A stretch of DNA of 30,413 nt, taken from NCBI GenBank assembly GCA_946478895.1, contig CAMLDY010000022.1, forward strand, positions 1 to 30,413, written 5' to 3'. Position 1 is the first letter of the stretch. Each line of letters opens with the position of its first letter. This stretch comes from an uncultured Gemmatimonadota bacterium. GTDB lineage: Bacteria > Gemmatimonadota > Gemmatimonadetes > Gemmatimonadales > Gemmatimonadaceae. Below, one piece after another: positions 23,951 to 30,413 of the stretch. A program made the translations under genes and the position numbers. The notes under the pieces were generated by a model, which saw only the letters and a list, made by a program, of their open reading frames with translations, was not told the DNA's origin and did no database searches.

Positions 23951-26527
23951 CTACAGCACCGCCTTGAGGCCGAAGCTCAGAGTGCGTCCGGGGACCACGG
24001 TGATGTTGTCGGGCTCTCCGTGCTGGCGGTTGAGCAGATTCTCTCCACTCATCGTGAACGAGAGCCCGCGGAACAGCGTCTTGCCGACACTCGCCCGTAG
24101 CCGGGTAACGCCACTGTAGCGCAGCCAGTAGTTGCGCAGCTCGCTTCCAACGAGCTGGGTGTCGGGCTCCGCTGCACTCGAGAACGCCGCCGCCAGCCCG
24201 ACGCGATCGTAATCGATCCAGTTCCAGGATCGCGAGGCCGCCATCGAGCCCGTCCATCCGCCGCCCGTCCATGATGCCACGAGGCTAGCCGTGGACGCAG
24301 GCACTTCGAGCATGCGGTCGCCGGCGCGCAGATCGCCGAGGTAGGATCCCGCGACTCGGCGCACCCTGCTGTCCACTGTCGAGTATGCACCGCCAAGCGA
24401 CAGCGCACCGATCCGCCAGTCGCTCTTCAATTCCCACCCGCGATTGGTGATCTCTCCGACATTCTGCAGCACGTACGATATGTGGCGGTCCTGGGTGGCA
24501 TTCCCCGACGGGGGGAGGTTGCCTGCGGTCTGCCCGGAGCCGCGCTGATCGTACGCCACATAGGCGACCCGCTGGATCAGTCCCGACGCGAGCTGATCGA
24601 AGCGCGTCAGCTGGAAGCTCAGACTCTTGCCGAAGAAAAGGTCTACGCCCGCTTCGATGCCCGACTGCTGCTCCGGCGCGAGATCGAGCATCATCGCCCG
24701 TTGCGGATCGAACCAGCCGGCGTCGCGCACCGGGGTGGTGGCAGGTCGAATACCGCGCCCGTACGCCGACCGCAGCTTCACCGTCACCGGACCGTAGTCC
24801 TGCACCAGCGCAGCGCCGAGCATCGGCAGCACCGATACATTCAGATTGTCGAGCGTCGTGTTCTGCTCCATCCGCAAACCGCCGGTCAGATACGCCGAAT
24901 TCTTCCATGAGAGATTCGCCTGACCGACAGCCGCGCTCGTCCAGCGCCTGACGGCCGACGCGAGTGCTACGCTCGCTGCCGACGATGTGTCGGTATGCGA
25001 CCGGAAATCGAGCAGGGAATTTTCCGCAGAAAAAGTCACCGTCGACGCCAGGCCGTCGTCGTTCCCCAGTCTGCCGACCGCGCTCAACCGCAGGGTGCCG
25101 AGGTTTGCGTTTCCGCTGACGCTGCCGAGATCCGGCCCCGCGCCCGACGGCAATGGCGCGCGGTCGCTGGCGAGATTCGACAACCTGCTGCCGTCGAACC
25201 CGGCCACGAACGTGTACGTCCAGCGGCTGCCTTCCAGAATCGTCGCGGTGCCACCCACCGTGTACTCCTCGACTGCCTGGGGCCGCGCCGCGCCGAATCG
25301 CGCGAGGTTCGCCGAATCGCGAAAGAATGGACTCGACGGATCCGCGGACTGACTGCTGAACACCCGCGCGGTTCCTGTGGCGATCAGGTGATCACGCACC
25401 ACACGGAATCCGGCGCCGGCGCTGGTGTGTCGCGCAAAAGCGTTCGGCAGATACTCACCAACGCCACCGGAGGTGAAGCTCGCGCTTCCCGACTGGGCGC
25501 TCGACCCGGTGCGCCACGCGACGGCGTGGTCCTGGGTGACGGCCGCGCGCGGAACGTAGGCGCTGTTCGCGGTGCCGACCGCGCTTCGCACCACCGTGCC
25601 CGGGCCTCCGTTCGAGCCGTCATGTCGCATCACGATGTTGATCACGCCGTTGATTGCGTCCGATCCATAAAGAGCGGCGCCCTGGGGTCCGCGAATCACC
25701 TCGATGCGGTCGACAGCCTCGGGAGTGAATTGGGTGACGAGCAGTGGATTCGCCAGCTCGATTCCGTCCACGTAGATCTTCGGATAGCTCGCGCCAAACG
25801 AGCTCGTGCCGCGGATGCTTCCGTAATGGGATAGCAGCGATGTCGGCGCCGATTGCCAAACCCACAGGCCGGGTATGGCGTCGCTCAGCGCCTGGCCCAG
25901 GTTGCCCTCAGAGTATGTCGAGAGCTGCGTGCCACTCACGACGTTCATCGCCACAGTCAGCGGGCGCGCCGAAGACTCGAGGGTGTTGCCGGTGACGACG
26001 ACGCGATCCAGCGTGCGCGGAGTGGCGGCGCGGTTGCCGCCGGAGTTCGCATCGCTCGGAACGAGTGCGACCTGAGTCCCGCCGGCCGCAACCGGTGCGA
26101 CTCTCGTGTCGCGCAACAACCAGCTCAGCGCATCGCCGAGCGTTGCCGAATCGAATTGCACACACACTCTGCTCTCGAGCGGGAGCGATTCGTTGGCGTA
26201 GGAGAGCAGCACTCTCGCGCCGGCTGCCAGGCGATCCAGAGCCTCGCGCAGCGAGACGTCGGTGGCGCGGAGGGTAACGCGACGGTCGAGTGGCGCGCTC
26301 CATCCGCTTGACGATGCCGGTGGTAGTGAGCAGGCTTGCGCGCCAGCAGCCTGGGGCAGGACAATGAAAACAGCTATGGCGATCGAAGCGGCGCTGACGC
26401 GATTGCGGAGCGCGCGCGTCAGCCGTGCGGCAGGATTAGCGGGCTGCTCCAGATGCCGCGTTCCGATGAAGGATGGCCACGTTCCCCTGCCGCTCGACGG
26501 TGGCGCCGAGTGACAGCGAAATGACAT
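23951..26527 (-). CDS. TonB-dependent receptor with STN domain
   Basis: This outer-membrane active transporter has a signal segment (AASIAIAVFIVLPQAAGAQA), then an STN domain (VTLRATDVSLREALDRLAAG onward) that signals to FecR. The plug starts near DRVVVTGNTLESSARPLT and includes IYVDGIELANP and VDRIEVIRGPQGAALYGSDA. A 22-strand barrel of about 550 residues ends in TLSFGLKAVL. The start is uncertain: ATG 26527 and GTG 26551 both lie deep inside fecR (92 or 116 bp overlap), neither has a ribosome binding site, and no ATG, GTG or TTG follows before the signal. A CTG near 26450, at the end of fecR, is another possibility. The ligand is unknown; glycans or siderophores are both possible. Confidence 0.92.
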   Translation of the reverse strand: MSFRCHSAPPSSGRGTWPSFIGTRHLEQPANPAARLTRALRNRVSAASIAIAVFIVLPQAAGAQACSLPPASSSGWSAPLDRRVTLRATDVSLREALDRLAAGARVLLSYANESLPLESRVCVQFDSATLGDALSWLLRDTRVAPVAAGGTQVALVPSDANSGGNRAATPRTLDRVVVTGNTLESSARPLTVAMNVVSGTQLSTYSEGNLGQALSDAIPGLWVWQSAPTSLLSHYGSIRGTSSFGASYPKIYVDGIELANPLLVTQFTPEAVDRIEVIRGPQGAALYGSDAINGVINIVMRHDGSNGGPGTVVRSAVGTANSAYVPRAAVTQDHAVAWRTGSSAQSGSASFTSGGVGEYLPNAFARHTSAGAGFRVVRDHLIATGTARVFSSQSADPSSPFFRDSANLARFGAARPQAVEEYTVGGTATILEGSRWTYTFVAGFDGSRLSNLASDRAPLPSGAGPDLGSVSGNANLGTLRLSAVGRLGNDDGLASTVTFSAENSLLDFRSHTDTSSAASVALASAVRRWTSAAVGQANLSWKNSAYLTGGLRMEQNTTLDNLNVSVLPMLGAALVQDYGPVTVKLRSAYGRGIRPATTPVRDAGWFDPQRAMMLDLAPEQQSGIEAGVDLFFGKSLSFQLTRFDQLASGLIQRVAYVAYDQRGSGQTAGNLPPSGNATQDRHISYVLQNVGEITNRGWELKSDWRIGALSLGGAYSTVDSRVRRVAGSYLGDLRAGDRMLEVPASTASLVASWTGGGWTGSMAASRSWNWIDYDRVGLAAAFSSAAEPDTQLVGSELRNYWLRYSGVTRLRASVGKTLFRGLSFTMSGENLLNRQHGEPDNITVVPGRTLSFGLKAVL

Positions 26528-27497
26528 TGAGAACACGTTCGACTGGTTCACCGGAAAAAGATGCTGTCAGATGAAGATTCGCGAGAGACGGATCCTCGAC
26601 CTTTAGCCTTACTCCATACCAGCGGTAAAGTTCTGCGCCAACCAGGACGAGCGGTGCATCGCGGAACACGAGGCGCCCCTGCATCCAGGCGAGATCATCG
26701 TCGGAAACTACCGCGCGCTCGACTACCACCGCGTTGTCACTACCGACGACCGCTCGATCCCTTGCATGGAGTATGGCTCCGCGGGATGGCTCCGCACCAG
26801 CGGGACCGATAGCGACGGAGCCCGAGTCGACAGCAACACGCGTTCCCGCACTGTCGTCGGTTTCGACCGAAAAGGCGGTTCCCACATCCTGAATGGTGAC
26901 GGTACCCGCACGCACGGTGAACGGTGAGCTCGAGTTGTGGACGACGCTGAAATGCGCGATCCCGTCGAGTGTGACTCGCCTCTCGCCGCCGCGCGGATCC
27001 AACACCACCAGTCGCGTCGTCGGTCCCAGCAACACGGTGCTGCCGTCGCCGAGCGCGATCTGCCGGCGTTCCCCGACCGCAGTCGCGTAGGTTCGGGTGC
27101 CGCCATCGGCGCGGTCACGACGAACATTCTGCCAGACCACCGTCGCGCCGGCGAGAATGACCGCCGCCGCCGCGATACGGAGCAGCGCCGCGTAGCTACG
27201 CGACTCGGCCCGGCGCGCGGTCGGGGCAAAGGGAATGACCTTCGGATCGTCGAACCTGGCTTTCACTCGACGGAGAGCGCTCTCGACATCGATGTCCGGC
27301 GTCGGTCGATGCGCTACATTGGCGAGTGCCGACTCGAGCGATTGCACAACGCCCGCTCGGTGCGGGTCAGTAGCTATCCATCGCCGCGTTGCGTCGGCTT
27401 CGGAAGCGGTTGCCTCACCGGTGACGTAACGCGCGATACGTTCCCAATCGTCCGGGCTAATGCCGGACGGATCGGCGCCGCTGTTCGACATATTCAT
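26436..27497 (-). CDS. FecR-family anti-sigma factor / sensor
   Basis: The roughly 353-aa product transmits the receptor signal to the ECF sigma factor. An N-terminal FecR-type domain (WERIARYVTGEATASEADAT near 16) faces the cytoplasm and holds sigma. A single membrane helix follows (LLRIAAAAVILAGATVVW near 107). The periplasmic FecR domain comes next (RQIALGDGSTVLLGPTTRLV through FTVRAGTVTIQDVGTAFSV). An STN-like C-terminal domain (YRWYGVRLKVEDPSLANLHL, then FSGEPVERVLNVISLSLG) ends it. ATG 27495-27497 is used; ATG 27489-27491 is equally possible. Neither has a clear ribosome binding site. It lies 35 bp from the divergent sigma gene and overlaps the TonB receptor gene. Confidence 0.92.
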   Translation of the reverse strand: MNMSNSGADPSGISPDDWERIARYVTGEATASEADATRRWIATDPHRAGVVQSLESALANVAHRPTPDIDVESALRRVKARFDDPKVIPFAPTARRAESRSYAALLRIAAAAVILAGATVVWQNVRRDRADGGTRTYATAVGERRQIALGDGSTVLLGPTTRLVVLDPRGGERRVTLDGIAHFSVVHNSSSPFTVRAGTVTIQDVGTAFSVETDDSAGTRVAVDSGSVAIGPAGAEPSRGAILHARDRAVVGSDNAVVVERAVVSDDDLAWMQGRLVFRDAPLVLVGAELYRWYGVRLKVEDPSLANLHLTASFSGEPVERVLNVISLSLGATVERQGNVAILHRNAASGAAR

Positions 27498-27532
27498 CAA
27501 TAAGACTGACACCTGAACCGGACACCACCCCC

Positions 27533-28081
27533 TTGGAGCCCAGCGACCCACACGAGCGGGACCTGCAGCGGCGATTACGGGCGGGCGACGAGGCGGCGTT
27601 CGACGAGGTTTTTCGCGCTCACTACGCCGACCTGGTGCGAATGGCGGAATCGGTGGTGCGCGAGCGGGCGCTGGCAGAGGAGATCGCCCAGGACGTGATG
27701 TTCGAGCTGTGGCGCCGACGCGAAAGCCTCGAGCTTCAACAGAGCTTCAGGGCTTATCTGATTCGCGCGACCCGAAATCGAGCGCTCAACCACGTTCGCC
27801 ACCAGCAGGTGGTCGCTCGGGAAGCTGCTACCGCCGCGCTCGATCCACAGAGCTCACCGTCGGGCGAGGATGTTGTGCTCGGAGTGGAGCTGGAGCGGGC
27901 AATCGCGGGTGCGATCGCGGCACTACCCGAAAAGTCGCGCGAGGTATTTCAGCTGAGCCGGCAGCACGGCCTCAAATACTCGGAGATAGCGATCGCGCTT
28001 GATGTCTCGGTAAAGACGGTGGAGAAGCGCATGGGTCAGGCACTTGCCGAGCTGCGGGAAAAGCTGGCGGACTGGCGCTAG
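27533..28081 (+). CDS. ECF-type RNA polymerase sigma factor
   Basis: The 182-aa protein has region 2 (FRAHYADLVRMAESVV through SFRAYLIRATRNRALNHVR) and region 4 (LPEKSREVFQLSRQHGLKYS and VSVKTVEKRMGQALAEL), with no sigma-1 or sigma-3 domain. It is of the FecI/RpoE-like kind used with FecR and TonB receptors. No ATG or GTG lies upstream in frame, so the TTG at 27533 is the likely start; a later start would remove part of region 2. It is transcribed away from fecR, whereas such sets usually run in one direction. The stop overlaps that of the convergent hypothetical gene by four bases. Confidence 0.93.
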   Translation: MEPSDPHERDLQRRLRAGDEAAFDEVFRAHYADLVRMAESVVRERALAEEIAQDVMFELWRRRESLELQQSFRAYLIRATRNRALNHVRHQQVVAREAATAALDPQSSPSGEDVVLGVELERAIAGAIAALPEKSREVFQLSRQHGLKYSEIAIALDVSVKTVEKRMGQALAELREKLADWR

Positions 28082-28434
28082 CTGGCCATCGAAGAGCCGG
28101 GATCGGTCTTGGGTACCGCCTTGGCCCTCTCGCACAGCGCGCGCAGCTCCCCGTTGGAGAGCTGGTCCCAATGTGAGGGAACGGGAATCAGGCGACGTTT
28201 TTCAGAGAGAGACTCGAAGGTCAGCCAGCCGCGGCCATAGCCTTCGGCGAGAGTGATTCGGCGCTGACTCACGGTGCGGCGATCGGCGCCGCTGCGGCGC
28301 TCGGGCCCGCCCCACGGGTGATACCGGCCTTGCCTGCGATCCCCCGGGCTCAGCCTCCGCTCCACCTTGGTCGGCTGCGAGTCCCAAACCTGCCAGTAGG
28401 ATCCGTCCCTATCCACGAACGTCCGATACGCCAT
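28078..28434 (-). CDS. Hypothetical protein with Arg-rich ERR/DRR repeats
   Basis: I cannot name a function for this 118-aa protein. The N-terminus RTFVDRDGSYWQVWDSQPT is tryptophan-rich and compact. The middle has repeated charged triplets (ERRLSPGDRR, ERRSGADRR, SQRR). The C-terminal half, GWLTFESLSEKRRLIPVPSH then WDQLSNGELRALCERA, looks like a folded small domain. No signal peptide or membrane segment is present. ATG 28432-28434 is used; the gene converges on the sigma factor with a 4-bp overlap. It seems to be a lineage-restricted family, which is inference. Confidence 0.75.
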   Translation of the reverse strand: MAYRTFVDRDGSYWQVWDSQPTKVERRLSPGDRRQGRYHPWGGPERRSGADRRTVSQRRITLAEGYGRGWLTFESLSEKRRLIPVPSHWDQLSNGELRALCERAKAVPKTDPGSSMAS

Positions 28435-28515
28435 GTCGATCTATTACCTCACGCGGCTGCCACACGCGGTTCAGTCCCTTCAGTCGGTTGCACGAAAGAT
28501 ACCACATGGGTCGCT

Positions 28516-28544
28516 GAAATAAGGTACAAACATATATTTTCCAA
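28516..28544 (-). promoter_or_regulatory. Candidate promoter of the 28434 gene
   Basis: On the minus strand TTGGAA (plus 28539-28544) and TATTTC (28516-28521) are 17 bp apart, with a leader of about 75 nt. Each hexamer is only a partial match to the sigma-70 consensus. Confidence 0.3.
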
Positions 28545-28564
28545 CGACTTACGCCCTGTTTATT

Positions 28565-30109
28565 CTACCGCCCGAAGCTCGCCAGAGTTTCACTCATCAC
28601 GTCGATCATCGACTTGGCTGTCCAGCGATCGCGACCGTTGTACAGAAAGGAAAACGCGAGCACCTCACCATTTACCGCCGTGACGTACCCGGCGAGCGCA
28701 ATCACGTCGTTGGTCGTGCCGGTCTTGGCGTGAAGGTTCCCTTCGGCCGGGGTATTTCGCATTCGCTTTTTGAGCAGCTCTGAATCGCCGGCAACGGGTA
28801 GCGATGAGTGCAGCCAAGGCCCCCAGTTGGCGCGGTGGGCGTAGCCCAGCAGCTGGACCTGCGCGCGCGGAGTTACGCGGTCGAGGGTCGATAAACCGCT
28901 GCCGTCGGCAAAGGTGAGCTGGCTCGTGTCGGCGCCGACCTTGGTGGCGAAGAAATTGTCGAGCAGCGCGCTGGAGTTGGCGACCGAACCGACTTTGTCC
29001 CGCTGCGGCCCGCGAGCAGCATCTCTGAACAGCAGCTCTGCATAGTGATTGATGCTTTCGCGGTTCATCGCCGCGATCATGCTGGCGAGTGGCGGCGACA
29101 GCAGCCCGGCGACCTTGACCGCGCTGGCCGGAGTCTTACCCAGTCTGATGTCGCCATCCACTTTGACGCCGCGAGCGATCAGCGCGTTCTTGAACGCACC
29201 GGTGGCGAAGCTGGCTGGATCCTCGACGATATAGACGTATTTACGGGTGCCGGAACGCGATCCGATCGAGCCGTTGGCGACGATCGTTCCGTCGCTCTGC
29301 TTGCGGAACCCGAGACGCGCGCCCCCACCTGAGACGGTGCGGACGTTTGCGACGAGCGGAATGGCGCTCGTCGACGGCTCCAGCACGACGGTGGCCGGCT
29401 TGCCGGGCGACGTGGGGGTTACCGACACCGCGACGAGGTTCTCATTCAGCGACAGCGCCGAGACTCGGGCTGCGTACGACGCCTGGAGATATCGCGACAG
29501 CCATCCCTGTGGAATTTTCTGGTCGTCGAAGCCTGAAGCGTCGCCGATGATGGAGCCGGTGATGTGTCTGATGCCCTGCTGAGCGACGAGATCGGCGAGG
29601 CGGTTCATCGGTGCCGACGGACCGCCGGGTAGAAATTTTCCCGATAGCGCCGGATCGCCGTCGCCGCGCAGATACAGATTTCCAGTGAGCGTGCCATCGG
29701 GACCGACCGCAGCGTCGCGCAGCGCGTCGGTGCTGAACTGATACTCGGGCCCGAAGCGCTCGAAGGCGATGGCGCTGGTGAGCAGCTTCATGGTGGAAGC
29801 TGGAAGCATCCCATCGCCGGGATTCAGCGCGTAAAGCGTGTCACCGCGAGTGAGAGAGACCACCATCGCGCCCCAGCTGCCGCCGCGGGTGCGGCCGATC
29901 AGTCCCGCGAGCGAAGAAGCCAGATCTCCCGAGGAGCGCGGGGCGCTGTATCGCACCGCCGGAACCGCCGGCGGTCTGTTCCGGCTCGGCCGCCGCGCTC
30001 GGCGAGAGCTGGTTGTCTTTTTCCGGGTCTGGGATTCGGCGATCGTGGGAGCAGTGCCGCAGATAGCGAGCGCGACGAGCAGGGCAATGCGGATTCTTCG
30101 AGAAAACAT
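28565..30109 (-). CDS. dacB: D-alanyl-D-alanine carboxypeptidase/endopeptidase, PBP4 (DacB) type
   Basis: The 514-aa periplasmic enzyme trims or opens peptidoglycan crosslinks. From ATG 30107-30109 there is a signal peptide (IRIALLVALAICGTAPTIA). A basic, Pro-rich linker (about 29-50) is followed by the S13-family catalytic domain. The motifs are Ser105 in PASTMK, SIN at 352-354 (RESINHYAELL), and HAKTGTTND (KTG at 462-464). The large insert between motif 1 and motif 2 that marks PBP4 is present, with FDDQKIPQGW near 194. The longer open frame to 30286 is rejected because the signal would be buried. The gene diverges from the partial membrane-protein gene; palindromes lie between them. Confidence 0.95.
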   Translation of the reverse strand: MFSRRIRIALLVALAICGTAPTIAESQTRKKTTSSRRARRPSRNRPPAVPAVRYSAPRSSGDLASSLAGLIGRTRGGSWGAMVVSLTRGDTLYALNPGDGMLPASTMKLLTSAIAFERFGPEYQFSTDALRDAAVGPDGTLTGNLYLRGDGDPALSGKFLPGGPSAPMNRLADLVAQQGIRHITGSIIGDASGFDDQKIPQGWLSRYLQASYAARVSALSLNENLVAVSVTPTSPGKPATVVLEPSTSAIPLVANVRTVSGGGARLGFRKQSDGTIVANGSIGSRSGTRKYVYIVEDPASFATGAFKNALIARGVKVDGDIRLGKTPASAVKVAGLLSPPLASMIAAMNRESINHYAELLFRDAARGPQRDKVGSVANSSALLDNFFATKVGADTSQLTFADGSGLSTLDRVTPRAQVQLLGYAHRANWGPWLHSSLPVAGDSELLKKRMRNTPAEGNLHAKTGTTNDVIALAGYVTAVNGEVLAFSFLYNGRDRWTAKSMIDVMSETLASFGR

Positions 30110-30164
30110 CTTCAGTCGTTGAACGTTCGGGACATCACTTCCATGGGGGAGGGCGGCAGTCAAC

Positions 30165-30196
30165 CTGTGGCGAGAAGGGTGCCACAGCGCGCTGTG
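30165..30196. promoter_or_regulatory. Operator-like CTGTG repeats between divergent genes
   Basis: CTGTGGC (30165-30171) and GCCACAG (30181-30187) are an inverted repeat with a 9-bp spacer. The latter overlaps a perfect 14-bp palindrome CACAGCGCGCTGTG (30183-30196). On the minus strand TTGACT (plus 30158-30163) stands just downstream, but no good -10 follows at the right distance. This could bind a dimeric regulator of both genes. Confidence 0.3.
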
Positions 30197-30227
30197 CGGC
30201 CATGCGAATGTGTGCGGCGGTGCTCGC

Positions 30228-30256
30228 TTGGAATATACTCCGGGGTTGCGTATTTT
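30228..30256 (+). promoter_or_regulatory. Candidate promoter of the right-edge gene
   Basis: TTGGAA and TATTTT are 17 bp apart, about 43 bp before the ATG at 30299. The hexamers resemble those at 28516-28544 but match the consensus at only four of six positions each. Confidence 0.35.
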
Positions 30257-30298
30257 CCGTCGCAAGAGGGCTGCACTCCAACGCATCCGAGGTCACCG

Positions 30299-30413
30299 AT
30301 GGCGCAACAGCCGCACAACTTTCTGCGTGAAGGCGTGATCACTGGTTTCATCGGAGCGACGACGATTGCGATCTGGTTTCTCATCGTCGATACCATCGCC
30401 CGCCATCCTTTCT
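30299..30413 (+). CDS. Small membrane protein, N-terminus only (cut by the window edge)
   Basis: Thirty-eight codons are visible. After MAQQPHNFLREG comes a hydrophobic segment (VITGFIGATTIAIWFLIVD), so it is an integral membrane protein with its first helix near residues 13-31. The ATG has GAGG 6 nt upstream. The family cannot be named from this piece. Confidence 0.7.
   Translation, partial: MAQQPHNFLREGVITGFIGATTIAIWFLIVDTIARHPF

Noticed and set aside
1..30413. CRISPR array, tRNA or rRNA genes, prophage or toxin-antitoxin genes
   Set aside because: No regularly spaced repeats, no cloverleaf and no such protein families were seen in any intergenic region or frame.

Overview
The window is GC-rich, densely coded bacterial chromosome with no phage, plasmid, CRISPR, rRNA or tRNA gene that I can see. 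The mix of an ECF sigma factor / FecR / STN-type TonB receptor set, many lipoproteins, a DUF763 protein, a DGPF-type YCII protein and heptanucleotide (GCTTCCC)n tracts suggests a free-living Gram-negative, most likely a soil Gemmatimonadota member. That placement is inference from gene content, not from a marker tree.

Layout. 1-4521: a glycine-rich membrane protein cut by the left edge, an MscS-like TM-helix protein and an APC permease form a tight plus-strand run, followed by an isochorismatase-family hydrolase that converges on a broken AlkD-like gene. 4518-5783: a class C beta-lactamase-like lipoprotein on the minus strand, which overlaps the alkD-like start. 5787-5963: copy A of a short inverted-repeat element. 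6024-7629: amt-glnK ammonium uptake and sensing pair. 7626-10856: minus-strand carbohydrate operon (exported GH130, DUF5990, GH13 lipoprotein) whose leader carries a strong G-quadruplex motif. 11035-13482: an SH3-domain lipoprotein and a membrane diguanylate cyclase. 13675-15139: a YCII-DUF763 pair. 15492-19147: gyrA with a soluble GAF-GGDEF diguanylate cyclase translationally coupled to it. 19250-21026: a lipoprotein, copy B of the inverted-repeat element and a CoA-binding protein. 21155-23316: a saccharopine-dehydrogenase-like oxidoreductase and a lytic transglycosylase, each followed by a clear intrinsic terminator. 23362-23482: a 121-bp near-palindrome between convergent genes. 23492-28081: a DoxX-like protein, TonB receptor and FecR on the minus strand, with the ECF sigma factor divergent, only 35 bp away. 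28078-30109: a hypothetical protein and the DacB-type PBP4. 30299 onward: a membrane protein cut by the right edge.

How the genes work together. Ammonium uptake (Amt) is paired with a P-II protein that lacks the uridylylation tyrosine. Glycan use is represented by the GH130/GH13 operon and perhaps by the TonB receptor system. Cell-wall turnover is represented by the lytic transglycosylase, PBP4 and the beta-lactamase-like protein. Cyclic-di-GMP is made by two diguanylate cyclases, both with an intact inhibitory site. I found no complete new multi-gene system. The most unusual signals are non-coding: the two-copy element whose stem ends co-vary, the 121-bp palindrome, the G-quadruplex leader and the heptamer tracts.
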